In this document: one piece after another, positions 11,779 to 24,705 of the stretch | Layout: every line of letters begins with the position of its first letter | How positions within the stretch are numbered: the first letter of the stretch is position 1 | NCBI GenBank assembly: GCA_000733355.1 | Contig: JNVV01000010.1 | Coordinates: 352,324-416,323 of the forward strand | From: Falciphora oryzae | Taxonomy: Eukaryota > Ascomycota > Sordariomycetes > Magnaporthales > Magnaporthaceae | Direction: 5' to 3' | Length of the DNA stretch: 64,000 nucleotides | The notes under the pieces: generated by a model | Database searches by the model: none | What the model was told of the DNA's origin: nothing | Seen by the model: the letters and a program-made list of their open reading frames with translations, nothing else | Made by a program: the position numbers and the translations under genes

Positions 11779-12963
11779 TGTTGCAGGTGGGCCTGGAGTC
11801 TGCGACTGGTGGGATACCTTGGGTACGCAGGGAGGTAGGGAGAGAAAAGAGGAGATTAGAATGAGGGAGCGACACGGTGTAGGCTGTAAAAGCGTAAGGA
11901 GACGCGGGTCTAGCGAATGGAATGCTTAGACGGGTGGCAAGATCTTCCCTAGGATATCTTGGGGATGACTTTGCCGGTGGTGTTTTGTCTTGTTTATTGT
12001 GTTCACCTATGCAAGTGGTAGGTAGGCAAGGAAAATAGAATGGAACATGGTTCTGGGCAGGCCGTGCTCTCGCAAGGGAGGGATAAAGGAAAGCAGGCGT
12101 GCCTATTTGTATCTTGGCCCTCTTGGAGCGCTCAAAGAGAGGGCGCCAACCTGGAGATAAAGGGGATGGGAGACCTTGCTCTTGGCCACACCAGGCAAAC
12201 AGACACAGGAAGAGCGGAGGCAAAGACCAGCCCTCCGACTGGAGGAGGGCTGAGGTGACAAAAGGAAAGTCGCATTCCATGGGAGGGCGGCTAGCAGAGA
12301 AGAACAAAGGAAAACTGATATTTGCACCCGTGCAAAGCAAGGGGGCGCTGATTACACACGCCGTTCTGTCAGATGTCCCAACAGACAATCCCAGCCGTGA
12401 CTGGTCTCAAAGGCCGGCATTCAAACGGAGCAGTGTTCCCACCCGGTCAGGATGCGATTCTTTGTCACTTTGCATATCGCCGTCGTCGGAATTCACCACA
12501 GCAAAACCCATGCTGGGCTGAACACAGCCTGTTGTGCACGTGACCCACGCTCAGACAGCAGCCTCCCAAACCACGTCACTGGCCAGCTTGGAGCGCGCCC
12601 ATTGGTCCGTGGCTGCAGGAAGGCTGCAGCTGTCCAGGGGATAAACGAAGGGGGCTTGGGTTGGAGGGTGTCATTTTCCAAAGTTGACAGCTTGCCACCA
12701 TGCCAGGAACCCACGCCCGGATTGCCGCGTATAAAAGGCGGGGGAAAAGCCGGAATTGAGAGGGCGCAAGGCAGAGTGAAAAAAAAAGAAGAACGAATAA
12801 AAAGAAAAAAAAAACGACAGAAGGAAAGTGGCGGGTCGCCATGGGCCAGAAGCGTGTCCCAATTTTCTGTCGCAATTGAGCAGTCTGATATAACAAAACA
12901 ATAACCCAAAAGAAACGAGCAACACACACACCAGCCCCGGGCCACCACCTCAGCCTCAGCACC
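11779..12963. other. divergent intergenic region, upstream of GWT1
   Basis: Holds the promoters of the minus-strand gene ending its leader at 11778 and of GWT1 on the plus strand. No coding frame is supportable. An A/G-rich stretch (12778-12830) lies in the probable GWT1 5' UTR. Confidence 0.6.
12730..12737 (+). promoter_or_regulatory. probable TATA box of GWT1
   Basis: TATAAAAG followed by GCGGGGG, 227 bp upstream of the GWT1 start codon. Position and match are good, but no transcript data support it here. Confidence 0.5.
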
Positions 12964-14587
12964 ATGTCCAACTCAAGCTCGTCCGCGAGCTACAAGCACC
13001 AGAAGGAGGCATTTGTCTCGGGCCACAGCGGGGGATCTGTCGCCGAAATTTGCTCCGTGATAGGCGTCGCGCCGGTACGTGTGTGGTGTGTTCGCGGAAG
13101 CCGCCTGCACATGCGCCTCCGCCCCTGTGGCCTCCCCGTTTGACCACCCCTGCCTTTCCCGCGTTACTGATCGCATCTCACACGTCACTTTATTTCTGCA
13201 GGTCGCTGTCATCCTCTGGTCCGTCTTGCAGGCGCGCCAATCCTTCTTTCAGCCGTACACTCCACTCGCCTTCGCCGTCGACTTCCTGCTGAACGTGTGC
13301 GCCGTCCTGCTGGCCACCACGCTCTATGGCGACACCTCGCTCCTCCTGAGCCTGCTGCTGGCTGTCCCGGCCCTTGTCGTCCTTGCGCTTCCGCCTAGCT
13401 CCTCCCGCCCCAGGAGGAGGCCCAAGGTCCCGCCCAATGCCGAGTCCAGGAAGGCTGCGACCCCGGGCAGCGCCGACGCCTTGCCCTTCAAGGCCTTCCT
13501 GACCAACTACCGCGGCAGCATGATGGTAACCACCTGTCTAGCCATCCTGGCCGTCGACTTCCGCATCTTCCCCAGGCGCTTCGCCAAGGTCGAGACCTGG
13601 GGCACCTCGCTAATGGACATGGGCGTGGGCTCCTTCGTCTACTCGAGCGGCCTCGTCGCCGCCCGCCCCGTGCTGAAGGAGCTCGCCGCGGGCGGCAGCC
13701 GCACCCCGCTGGCCCAGCGCATGTTCTGGTCCGTGCGGCACTCGCTGCCGCTCGTCGCCCTCGGCGTCGTGCGCCTGCTCAGCGTCAAGGGCCTGGACTA
13801 CGCCGAGCACGTGACCGAGTACGGCGTGCACTGGAACTTCTTCTTCACGCTCGGCCTGCTGCCGCCCTTTGTGGCCGCCGCCCAGTCGGCCCTGCGCCTG
13901 GTGCCGTCCTTTGCCGCGCTGGCCTTGCTGCTGGGCGTCGTCTACCAGGTGCTGCTCGAGAGCACCAGCCTCAAGGCCTTCATCCTGGCCGCCCCGCGCA
14001 CCGACCTGGTCTCGATGAACCGCGAGGGCATCTTCAGCCTCTTCGGCTACCTGGCCATCTTCCTGGCGGGCATGGACGCCGGCATGACCGTGCTGCCACG
14101 CAGCGCGGGCCGCCGGGCCCTCCTGGTCAAGATGGTGGCGCGCACGGCGCTCTGGTCCGCGCTGTACCTCTTCACCACGAGCTACAGCTGGGGCACGTCC
14201 CTGTCGGTGTCGCGGCGCATGGCGAACCTGCCGTACATGCTGTGGGTGGCGTGGTTCAACTCGGCCACCATCCTGACCTTCTACCTGGCCGAGAGCTTCT
14301 TCTTCGCCCCCGCGAGCGGCGCGGGCGCGGCGGCAACGGGGACGGCGGACCCGAGGGCCGAGAAGGAGACGTACATGGCGGCCAGCAGCCGCGTGCTGCG
14401 GGCGGTCAACCGGAACGGGCTCGCCGTCTTCCTCCTCGCGAACCTGCTTACGGGCCTGGTAAACATGACGGTGCCGACGCTGGATGTCGGGCCGGTGGCT
14501 ACAATGGGGATACTGGTGGGTTATGCCGCCGCGTTCACGGGGGTTGCGGTTGGTTTGGACATGTACAACATCTCGATCAAGCTGTAG
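12964..14587 (+). CDS. GWT1: GWT1/PIG-W, glucosaminyl-PI inositol acyltransferase
   Basis: Exons 12964-13074 and 13202-14587 give 498 residues. The first exon (37 codons) starts at ATG 12964 and carries the conserved [16 protein letters not shown] segment typical of the N-terminus of this family. The intron has donor GTACGT and acceptor CTGCAG. The rest is a polytopic membrane protein with about a dozen hydrophobic segments. GWT1 acylates the inositol of GlcN-PI in the ER, an early step in making GPI anchors for cell-wall mannoproteins, and is the target of the gepinacin and manogepix class of antifungals. Length and order match the family (about 490-510 residues). A frame starting inside the intron would miss the conserved N-terminus, so ATG 12964 is preferred. 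Confidence 0.95.
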
Positions 14588-15855
14588 GTTGCTTCTTGTG
14601 TATATCTAGGTGCATATTCACCGAAACACCAACATTCACTGCACGTATTCGCGAAAGTTAGAGGGTAACTGCACAATGAGACACGCGCGCGCTGCTGGTC
14701 AGCCGCCCACGTGCACTCTTTCCAGATATTGAATATCAGATCTCGGACGAAAGTAAAAATGAAGAATGAAAGACAGGGCAAAAGCGCCACGACAAGCATT
14801 TCGTCACATGCAAGCTACCGTGTGCAACAGTGGGCACCGACTGAGACGGTGGCGTTGGTGGGAAGGGGTTAGCTAAATGGAGGACAATTGCAGGACGCAG
14901 GGAGTCGTCACACAACGCAATCCATCACTTTATCAGGTGCTTGTCTCAGTTGGGATCGGCCCAGGCGTGCAGTGCGTGCTCCAAAAGGCCCTTTGCCATG
15001 TATGGCTCACTGGACAAGACTAGCAACCTGTGACGATGGCTCTCATGGACGGACGCAAAGTAGGGATTTCCTGGAACGAGAATTCCGGGGATGTGGTCCT
15101 CGGACAAGTCCGACTGCAACCTGGGTGTCGAGCAAAAGAAGCGGTGACGAGGGGGGCTCTGACCACATAACGGTCCCGTGCTTTGCGCCGGTGCCGGCCG
15201 GCATCTCAGGATGAGGGATGGAAAAAAAAAGAAAAAATGTAGGAGGCAAAATCAGGTCGGCAGAATGGAAGAGGTGAGCACTGTAAGGCGACAGCTCGCT
15301 TCGACTTCCTCTTTCTTTTTTTCCTTCCTGACTGTTTGCGAAACCGGGTATAATAAAAGCCACTCCTTGGCAATATTATTAACCCAACGCACGTCGCCCT
15401 ACGGCGTCCTCCGAAGACAATTTATCCCTGATTTAAGGAGGGCAGGCAGCCACTTCGGAGCGGCAGATAAGAAGAACCACAGAGGAGTCAACAACAGGTC
15501 TCGACGCGTCAAAAGTCGCGCCCAGACTTTAATCGTCTGGCCGCACAAAAAAAAAAAAACGCAATGCTCACGATGGTCCCAGTCTGGATCTGCGCGGAGC
15601 AGAACTCATGTTCTCTCCGACGGATAGCATTCCGAGGCTGTTCTGGAGCTGCTCTGGAGACCGGGGTTGTGTGCAAGGATAATCCCCCAGAGGTTCAAGC
15701 AATGATCCGTCGCGCTCCACAGAACAAGCGTAACCTTGAATTTCCCTTTGGGCCCCGGATTGCCTCATCTCCGATATCAATGCCTTCGCGCCCTAAACGA
15801 GCCTGCCCGGCCCAGAAATAGGCAGGCTGGCAGCTCTTGTGCGCCCGGGAAATCC

Positions 15856-15877
15856 TTTTTTTTTTTTTTTTTTTTTT
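15856..15877. repeat. poly-T tract, 22 nt
   Basis: Uninterrupted run of 22 T in intergenic DNA. Confidence 0.95.
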
Positions 15878-18087
15878 ACCGTCATCCGGCACAGCCCGTG
15901 CGTATACAACAAGATGTCGGCGAAATGGGAGGGGCGCGAAAAACATGGCCCAAAGGGGAAGAAAGTAAACAAAAGGTGGAGGAGGGACCTTGTATACTCG
16001 GCATGCACTATCGTGCGTCCAACGAAAACACTGCACAGTTTCATGCCAGCCTGCTAGGCTGTGTGACAGCGTGCTCACTCTCAGTGGATCTTCTCGGTCC
16101 ACCCGTGGCTGACGGCGACGAGAAAGCCACGAGCACTCTGGATGCCGGGAGCGAGCGGCTAGCGGCATACACACACAGAGCTCCCCTCCCCCGCCGGCCT
16201 GTGCCCGTGGCTGCATGTCTTGGGATGCCGATCGGACGTTGGGTTGGTTGGTTGGAATGGAGGGGCACGAGGAGGACAAGGACTCGCGGTTGGGGGGCCT
16301 GGCATTGACGTGGCAGATGAGCCCTCCCAACAGCTGCGAAATGATTTGTTTATGCGCGCCCGGGTTTGCAGCAAACAAAACACGACCGGGAGGGAAAGGA
16401 CAGAAAAAAGGGGAACACTCACCCGCCCTTTTTTGTGCGTTTCTCTTCTCGTCCCTGGCCTGGCCTGGATTCGCCAGCCGACGAACATGACAGCCAGCCA
16501 GCGATTGGGGAAGCATCGAGACCAGACGACGACCACTCTCGGCCCTTGAATCCAGCGGCCGCCAAAGAACTGGGGTCCGGCGAGGCTCATCCTGGCGTTG
16601 CAGTATCAAAAGGTATGCCAAGCGAGCGACAAGTCCATTGGCCGCCGACCATCACTTGGGCTCAGACCTAGAGCCCCCTGCGCCAGACATGCATTAGCTC
16701 TGGGTCAGGCTTCGTTTTGGACGTCTGTACGTTTCTTTTTTAGCCGCGGTGCCTGCCCCGTTTGGACGGGCGATCGGTGGGTTTGCTTGGCCTTTTCCCT
16801 TGGGGGCAGCCAACCCCCCGCCCACGTCCGCCCCTTTGAGAATGGCAAAAATAGGAGGACACAAGAGATGGTTGGAATTAGAGTCAGAGAAGCGCAAAGG
16901 CACAACATGGACGAGCACGCGGGTTGCATCAAGTCACAAAGTGAAACCCGCAAATGGCTGCCCCGCGGCAAAGGAGAGACAGCTGAAATGACGATGGATA
17001 AACAGCCCATCCCGCCGCTGTGGCAGCGTAGCATCGGGGCCCATCGTCGTCAATGCGATGCCGTGGCCGCTGACAGCTGTGGCCCACTCTGGGGGTCCTG
17101 CCGACCAAGGATGACGGCTGCACGGGATTTGACTGTGAACCGACAACATCAAATTGCTACGGAGCGCCTTGAAGCCAAAGTCAATGGTCAAGGGGCAATG
17201 AGCACTGGTATTTGTGTCGATAGCCGCAAACACGGTATGCAGAAACACGGCATGCATATGCAAAAATGGACGCACGCCTGCGCCGGCCAGGTCTGCCGGG
17301 CGTTTTTTTTTGATAAGAGGGCCGCCCGACTCAGCGAGCATGATGGGCATTGCAAGGCCAACCCACATCGGTCGCAGCATCGCAAAGGTCCGCACCAATG
17401 GCTGCCGGAGCCAACGCACGGCGCGCAGACCGGCAGCAGGGAGATTGCTGGAACGTGGTACAGACTGCTAGTCCAGTATGCCGAAGGACCTTCCGTGCTT
17501 CCCTCATCGGCGATGCTTTAGAGGCATCATGCGAACGAACGCAGGCGCCTCCAAGTGTGTGCATGCCGCATGCCTATGCCTACCTGTGGGCGCAGGATCA
17601 ACAGGGGAATTTGCTGCAGGTAGAATTGAACCAGCTGGCCGCGAGGCGTCCTGGACGCCCGCGAGTCCTGGTCCTGTTTGTCGGTCTGTCCGCGCATGCG
17701 TCCGCACCGCTCCCTGCCATGCCAAACATGCATCATAGTGGTGAGCACATATCATCCCCTCCCCGGGCGCCCGCTCATTCTCATGCCATCAACCGCCCGG
17801 GCCGTGGCTTCGGAGGCTTCGTTTCGACGCCCCTGGACGCTGGAGGGAGGCGGCCAGGTACCTGACAGGCAGGCACTTTAGCTGGATACGGGAACATGAG
17901 GTGGTAATCTAACAAAGGTGGAGGGCCTGCCGGGACCCGTTTTATGCCCGCATTTCCGACCTGTTTGCTCTTGGATACCTGGAGCATGCAGGGCAGGTCA
18001 TAGCGAACTCGCGTACCTTCTTGGCACAGGCGCCTGGCTCCATGCCCGCCCGGCATGCCATCCAGCACTCGCTGGATGGCGACCCTG

Positions 18088-18107
18088 TTTTTTTTTTTTT
18101 TTTTTTT
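18088..18107. repeat. poly-T tract, 20 nt
   Basis: Uninterrupted run of 20 T followed by CTT repeats. Confidence 0.95.
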
Positions 18108-19441
18108 CTTCTTCTTCGTCTGCCATCTGTGCAAGGCATTGGGACAGGGCGGGAGGGATGGCGGCTGGCAGGGAATGGGCGACGTGACATCAATTTCCAT
18201 CCATTGACGCTCCATGTCCTGCGCTGCGGGCACTCCAGAGCCGAAGTCTACGCACAGCGTGGCCGCCCCATAAAAGTCAGATTGGGCGGCGGGGCGCCCT
18301 GCCCCCTCGAAACTGGAGACTCCCGACTCTCGACTCTCGAGGTTTGAGTCGCCTGGGGACGTGTGGACGGGCGTTTTGACGAATGCTGCCTCCTAAAAAG
18401 TCAACGAGTCTGGGGGGCAGGCGCACAAAAAGCTACATGGAGTGGTTTTTGCCTCAAAAGCGAGCCCGCCCGGGGAAGCACGAAATTGCAGTGATATGCA
18501 CCCGACGCCGGGCGCCGGCGGCCAGCTACCTTGGCTAGCAGCACAGTTCGCTGGCCCATCCGGGGCCATCACGCCTCGTCGCGACGCCGTCGCGACGCCG
18601 TCGGCTGGGCTCTTTGTCCGAGGCATTGATTGAGCTAGACGCCCTTTTGTAGTTTGTAGCTTTGTAAACTGCGTGCCGTGGTAGTAGTCTGGGAGTGGCG
18701 GGCAGCTCCAGCTCCTCAAAGGCCAGCAAGAGCTCGATTCCGGTTCGCTGGCTGCAAAGTGTGTTTATTGTTGACACCACCAGCCAGGCTCGGCAGCGCC
18801 CGCAGCGCCTCTGGGCCCTGGCAAGCCATCCGAGAAGCCCCAAGCGCCGCACCTGGGCCCGGCTACCACAGCTCCCACACCAACCATTGAGACGACGGCC
18901 TTGTCACGTTACCGTGCAGGGGGTGCTCTGTCTTGGGGGCTCTCGTCCAGGAGCAGCGCAGGACAGCGGCACCAGAGCGGAGTCGCGTCTCGCATCAACA
19001 CCGGCGAACGGACCAGCAGGAGGAAGAGAAAAAAAAAAAGAAAGGGGACCGGCATATCTCTGCTTGCTCCTGCACACCACCACCAACCCCCATCCCCGAT
19101 CAATCTGCCATCCATCATGTCCGCACAATGACAGCCCGGCCGATTCATTGGTGACTCTGGCGACGCCTCGCTCCCCCCCAACAACCCGCCGCCCCGGTTT
19201 CATTGCCTCGGGCTGCCGTCTAGTGCCAATTTGGTCGCTGCTTGGGCTCTGCTCTGCTTGCTCGTGCCGTGCGCCTGTCAGCGAGAAGGCCTGGCCTGTT
19301 CGCTCGGCACGTCAACACGCAAGCCACCGCGGCAGCAGCTCCTGTCCAGAGGCCTCGAGCCCCCTCGTGCAAGCCCGACGACGCAAAAACACCGAAAAAC
19401 AAAACAACAAAGGCAAACCTTCGCGTCCCCGAGGCCGGACA

Positions 19442-22400
19442 ATGTCTTCGGCTGCAATCCACGCCGCACCGCAAACATCAGCTACCGCCCTGAACACACC
19501 GCCTCTGGCCACAGCACCGTCCTCGGGCCGTCACGCCTACGCCTCGTCGGCCCACTCGTCGCCGACACGCGAGGGCTATCATGCGAATTCGCAGCACTCG
19601 AGCTCTCCATCGCAGCGACAATCTCGACGCACCGCCGCCCCCGCCGACCCGTCCGCAAACTCCCACCACAACAGCGCGTCGCCTGCCTCGCAGTCCAATT
19701 CCCCAATGAGCTCGCGCGCCGCCATCGCGTCCCCGGTGGCCGTCGCCACCGGGAACCCCGAATACCAGACTGCCGCCTCTGAGCGACGCAGACACCATGC
19801 CCCGTCTGCCGTGCCGCCGCGGACGTCCTCCTCGCAGCAGGCCTCTGGCAGCGGCCAGTCATCGAGGAGATCTGCCGCGGCCAACGAACGCGCCCAGAGC
19901 TCGCCGAGGCGCGCCCCCGACCACCGATCCACCAGCGCTGACCAGCTGCACGCGTCCCACGGCGAGCAGTCCTCGGCCAGCTCGCGTCGGAAGGAGCGCC
20001 AGCACTACGCGCCCACTCCTCCCAACGACGCCTCCCAGCGTGGCAGCAGCTCCCGCGATCCCAGGGCGTCCGCCCCGCCGACCACGATGCCCATCCGAAC
20101 TCAGACCGGCGCGTCCTCCGCGGCCTCGTCGTCCAAAGGCCCCTCGAGGGAGGCCAGTGAGATCCTGAACAGCATACTAATATCGCCACCCGAGGTTGAC
20201 ATCGACCGTGAGAAGGAGCGACTGGCTCAGGCCCAGCCGCACCCGCTAGCTTCCGCTCACGGCGTCGACGACGCTGCCCCGCCTCCTGTTGTCGCTCCCG
20301 CCGAGACCCGTGGTGCTCGAAGCCGACACGACCACTCTAAACGCGAGAAGCAGACAAAGTTTGGAGATTACATCCTCGGCAATACCATCGGCGAGGGCGA
20401 GTTTGGCAAGGTCAAGCTGGGATGGAAACAAGAAGGGGGAGTCCAGGTATGCAGCAAGAGACAAAAGTCCCAACCGGCCCGCGCCCGCCATTCGCTAACA
20501 GACCATCACCTCGCAGGTTGCAATCAAGCTCATTAAGAAGGATGCCCTTGGCAGCAACCCAAGCCGCATGAACAAGATCATGCGCGAGGTCCAGATCCTG
20601 AAGCAGCTCACCCACCCGAACATCGTCCGGCTCCACAGGATGGAGGAGTCGGAGAGGCACTACGGTATCATCCTGGAGTATGCATCTGGTGGCGAGCTGT
20701 TCGATTACATCCTGAATAACCGGTACTTGAAGGACAACGCCGCCCGCCGTCTGTTCGCCCAGCTCGTGTCCGGTGTTGGATATCTGCACAAGAAGGGAAT
20801 TGTGCACCGAGATCTGAAGCTGGAGAATCTGCTGCTCGACCGCAACCGCAACATCATCATCACCGACTTTGGTTTTGCCAACATGTTCGATCCGAACGAG
20901 GAGCTGACCGAGGAGGAGGAGGCCGGCTTGTCGGATAAGGAATTCGTCAAAAAGATGGGACTGGACAAAATCGGGTCCAACAATTCGAGGAAAGGCGACC
21001 TGATGCTGACGAGCTGCGGAAGCCCATGTTACGCCGCTCCTGAGCTGGTCGTCAGCGACTCGCTCTACACCGGTCGCAAGGTCGACGTCTGGAGCTGTGG
21101 TGTCATCCTTGTAAGTCCTCCCCTCCCCTATGGAAAACGGCGCGAGGGGTTTTGTGACACTAACCCCAGGTGACAGTACGCCATGCTTGCCGGATATCTG
21201 CCGTTCGACGACGACCCAGCGAATCCCGAGGGCGATAACATCAACCTGCTGTACAAGTACATTGTTAACACACCTCTCACCTTCCCCGAATACGTCACCC
21301 CCCACGCCAAAGACCTGTTACGACGCATCCTCGTACCGAACCCGCGACGTCGAGCGGACCTCTTCGAGGTGGCCCGACACAGCTGGCTGAGCGAGTACGC
21401 CCACGTGGTCGAATTCATCACCAGCAGCACCACCACCCACACCGATATCCAGAACACCACCGTTCCCGCCGAAGACATCGAAGAAAACGGCGGCATTGTG
21501 CGGAGTGCGTCTGTGCGGGAATCGTCCAGAAAGACGCCTGTCTCTCCCGCGGTGGGAGGGTTGGCCACGAAGCAAGGCGGCATCGACCAAGATGCGGAAC
21601 ACGCGCGCCAGCAGAAGGACAACAAGCGTAGAACTGTGCAGGTTGAGTATGTCGCGCCGACTACCCAGACGCAGCGTGGCGAGCCGTCGAATACGCAGTC
21701 GACGCCCAAGACCAAGACGCGTGCCAGGTCGGGCAGCGAGGGCCCCGTCGAGGTCACCTCAACCTCTCCGAACGACAAGCCCCTTCCGAAGGACCCTCCC
21801 GTTTCGAGAGAAGCCTACGTGAGGACGTCCTCGAGGGGAGACCCGCGGAAACCGCCGAGCAGCCATCGAAACCAGCCGATGAACACGAGGCCGCCTGTCT
21901 CTTCACGTGCGGGAACCGAGGCAGTCTACATGTCTGGAGCCGGGTCAGGCAGGCCCAACACCAGTGGATCAATGGCCTCGACAGGCTCGCGAGTGCCGGG
22001 AGCCGGTTCTCGATCATCGTATGGCCAACCACTGCCCCCAGCGGTCGCAGGTACTAACGCTCACGGAAGGATACAACAACCGGCCAGCAGCAGCAAGAGC
22101 TACGTCATGTCTCCATTGTCACCGGACGCGCAAGATCTGGAGTACGGCCGGCCGAGCGTCAGCGTGCCCTCCAAGTTCGCCAAGGTCTCGGGCTTCTCTA
22201 GCGAGGGCGAACACGGTGAAGGGTCCAGTAACGGCACCAAGTCGGGTCACCGGAGGTCGAACACACTTGGCGAGATCACGGGTAAGATGTTTAGCAGGAG
22301 CGGGTCGCTGTTCGGAAACAAGAACCGGAAGAAGCCGGAGCAGCAGCAGCAGCTTCCGTCATCGCAGCACTCGCAGCAAGCTGAGCCCAAGGGCAACCGG

Positions 22401-23264
22401 AGATACCCCCCCGTCAGCATGATGTCAAACACGGTGCCCTCGACACCCGGCCTCGAGTACGAGAGTCGCCAGTCGATCGACTCGAGGCGATCGCGCCGCT
22501 CGTTCTCGTTCGGGTTGGGCAAGAAACGGTCCGGCAGCGTCGCTGGCTCGCAGACTTCCCTGGATAAGCAGACAAAGCGCTTCTCGTTTATTCCGAACTC
22601 CATCTCGCTCAAGGCCATCGGCATCGGCAAAGACACGGCCCCGCCTGCGGACGAGTCTCAGAACGACCTCCCGATCCAGGAGCCGCCGATGGTGGATCAG
22701 TACGGCCGATATATCGACCAGCGTCTGGATTCGTCGCACAATGTCAACGCCAGCGCCGTCGATGGCATGTATGCCCAGCTGTCAGATCCTCAGCACGCTG
22801 CGGTCGCTGCGGGCTCGGCTCCATCGCTCTCTGGCCCGGCTTCGGCGCACCACCAGCGATACCCCTCGGGACAGTATGATGGGAGACAACAAAAGCCATC
22901 GGCGGTTCCCGGATATCTCCAACACCAAGGTGCGGCCCTCAATTCGGGCTCGGAGTCGTCGGTAAACGACCCGCGTGGCGCCGGACGCATACCACCAGGC
23001 TCCTCGTCGTCTTTCCAGCAGCATCAAAGGCCACAGGACCAATACAGCCTCAACTCGGAACCCCAGGGTCAGTTTTCACAGAGCGCGTCGAACGTACGTG
23101 GGGGTCGCGGCGTGCTCCAGAAGCCCAAGAGATTCGTGGACGCGTACGACACGGACGAGAACTCGAACCGGACGCACGACCACGGCGGAAGCAGTGGAGC
23201 TGCGCGGCGGGTCATGGACTTTTTCAGGAGGCGGGGCAAGGCCCGTGGCGGAGACGAGAGGTGA
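19442..23264 (+). CDS. KIN4: KIN4-family serine/threonine protein kinase
   Basis: Three exons (19442-20446, 20517-21110, 21177-23264) encode 1228 residues. Both introns are short (70 and 66 bp), phase 0, with GTATGC/GTAAGT donors and CTAAC-like branch sites. Residues 1-305 are Ser/Ala-rich and disordered. The kinase domain (about 307-595) has the glycine loop GEGEFGKVKLG, VAIK lysine near 339, HRDLKLEN near 432, DFG near 452 and SCGSPCYAAPE. Thr500 sits at the activation-loop site that Elm1/LKB1-type kinases phosphorylate. About 30 mostly acidic residues are inserted between DFG and this site. The tail carries a KRFSF motif and ends in ARRVMDFFRRRGKA, matching the basic helix at the end of yeast Kin4. 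Yeast Kin4 acts in the spindle position checkpoint; that role here is inferred from orthology. Confidence 0.9.
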
Positions 23265-24378
23265 TTCACCTCGTGTGCTCGATCGTCTTTTCTTTCGAGC
23301 TTTAATACTATTCTCTTTTCATCCCTTCCTCTCCATCTATCTCTCCCCGTGTCTCCTGTCCTCCTCATGTGTCATCTCTGAGATTTAGCTTGTCCTGGCC
23401 GGTTTGTACTGCCATATCCCATCTTCCTTTTTCGCATTTGGCAGCCTGCTACTCAAAATCTTGTATGGGGCCCGGACATTCTGAGCTGCATAGGTAGCTA
23501 TTGAACCAATGGCCAGATGCTTTGGGTAACTCGAGGCTTTTCTTGATGCCATTCCCTCCCAGAACTTCCTACATCGTCCTCATAATCCTCTACACTTTTC
23601 CTCCATGGGGATTCTTGCCAGTTCAAAGAATCTGCCCCCAAANNNNNNNNNNNNNNNNNNNNNNNNNNNNNNNNNNNNNNNNNNNNNNGATACAATCGGT
23701 GATTTTGAGAGGTGCGGTCTTGTGATTTTTTTTTTTTTTTCAACCCATTTTTTTGCCGCTTGAGTTTGAGGGGCGGCGAATATGCTTTCTTCCCTCCAGC
23801 AAATAATAAAGACCACAGAACCGATGCGGACACAACTATTCCGGGACAGGATTGCCCCGGGCCATTGAGTCCCTTTGCACAACGTGAATACCGGATCCGT
23901 GGGATCACGAAGATTCGATAGACGGCGCGTGACGATCTTACGACTGTCGATCTTAGTGCCATGGAGAGGGACTAACTCACGGGGGAGGTGCCGCACTCCC
24001 GTGGGGGATCAGACCGTGAAGCTCGGCAGGGACCAATGGCCAGCTGCGGCGTTATCTGCTCTTGACGATGATCCGTCGACTCGATGTAATCGTGGCCAGC
24101 CCGGTAGAAAGAGGGTATCTACGAGAGGATTGTACACCGGGCAGATGATTATATCAAGCAATGGGGTTCCCGCCCGGAACTCAGGGGATGGAAGGCATGC
24201 CGTGCCTGAGCTGGAATTTTTGTGCGCACACCGAAGGGGTTTCCTCATCTTAGAGAGCAACATACCTGCCAGGTATATCTACGCATTTGCGTGGTAAACG
24301 CATAAACACCAACCTATTACCTGCCTACTTGATGCCCATCAGGGGCGCTCGAGTATCTACCTCGGTAGGCGCCCACTG
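23265..24378. other. intergenic with a 46-nt assembly gap
   Basis: Begins with the KIN4 3' UTR, which is pyrimidine-rich, followed by the N run at 23643-23688. Beyond the gap, base composition is more even and no coding exon could be defended, though an upstream exon of the small gene at 24379 could lie here. Confidence 0.5.
23643..23688. other. assembly gap (46 N)
   Basis: Run of N. The true length of the missing sequence is not known. Confidence 1.
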
Positions 24379-24705
24379 ATGTTATCAGACGGCAACGCGC
24401 CTAAACGCCGGTCCTTTGGCCGGGGCGGCGCGGGTAACATCCGTATGTCTTTTCCAGGTTTATTATTTGGCCACCAAACGCAGACGCTGTCAGATCCGAA
24501 AACTGACATTATGCAAACAGGCACGGTGGCGGAAGCTACTGTCCGGGACCTGGAGGCTGCTGTGGCAAGTCGAGAACAGGACTCGCGTCGGCGGACCAGC
24601 AGCGTGTGGAGCCGTGGCAGCAGCGCCGGCGGCGGCGCGTCGGCTCCTCGTCGCCCGGGCGTGCTCGAGGCCGCCAGGGGAGTGTTTGGGCGGGCCCATT
24701 CCTGA
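24379..24705 (+). CDS. small GRGGAGN-motif protein (DUF3602-like)
   Basis: A short reading frame of 108 codons contains FGRGGAGNI near residue 14. This is the hallmark of a fungal family of unknown function (DUF3602), whose members usually carry one or more GRGGAGN copies. Downstream, the sequence is typical of the family's end: a charged helix (VRDLEAAVASREQDSRRR), then SVWSRGS and a Gly/Ala-rich tail ending VFGRAHS. An optional 51-bp intron (24443-24493, donor GTATGT, acceptor GTCAG) is a multiple of three and would change GNIR to GNIHPKTD; I favour it slightly. The ATG at 24379 may not be the true start, and an upstream exon may be missing. Function unknown. Confidence 0.5.
   Translation: MLSDGNAPKRRSFGRGGAGNIRMSFPGLLFGHQTQTLSDPKTDIMQTGTVAEATVRDLEAAVASREQDSRRRTSSVWSRGSSAGGGASAPRRPGVLEAARGVFGRAHS

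Larger units (their letters stand above)
14588..19441. other. 4.9-kb intergenic stretch before KIN4
   Basis: Several long frames occur on both strands, but they overlap, lack ATG starts or cross homopolymer runs, and none looks like protein. T-tracts lie at 15856-15877 and 18088-18107, and an A-tract at 15547-15559. An 11-bp tandem GTCGCGACGCC unit sits near 18578-18604. The last 700 bp, A-rich just before 19442 (ACAACAAAGG-like), probably form the KIN4 promoter and a long 5' leader. Confidence 0.5.

Noticed and set aside
15695..16621. Minus-strand frame of 308 codons crossing the T-tract
   Set aside because: Contains a poly-Lys run produced by the homopolymer and no protein-like segment.
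16598..17521. Plus-strand frame of 307 codons
   Set aside because: Starts at a non-ATG codon, composition is random-looking, no domain or conserved segment; a chance frame in GC-rich DNA.
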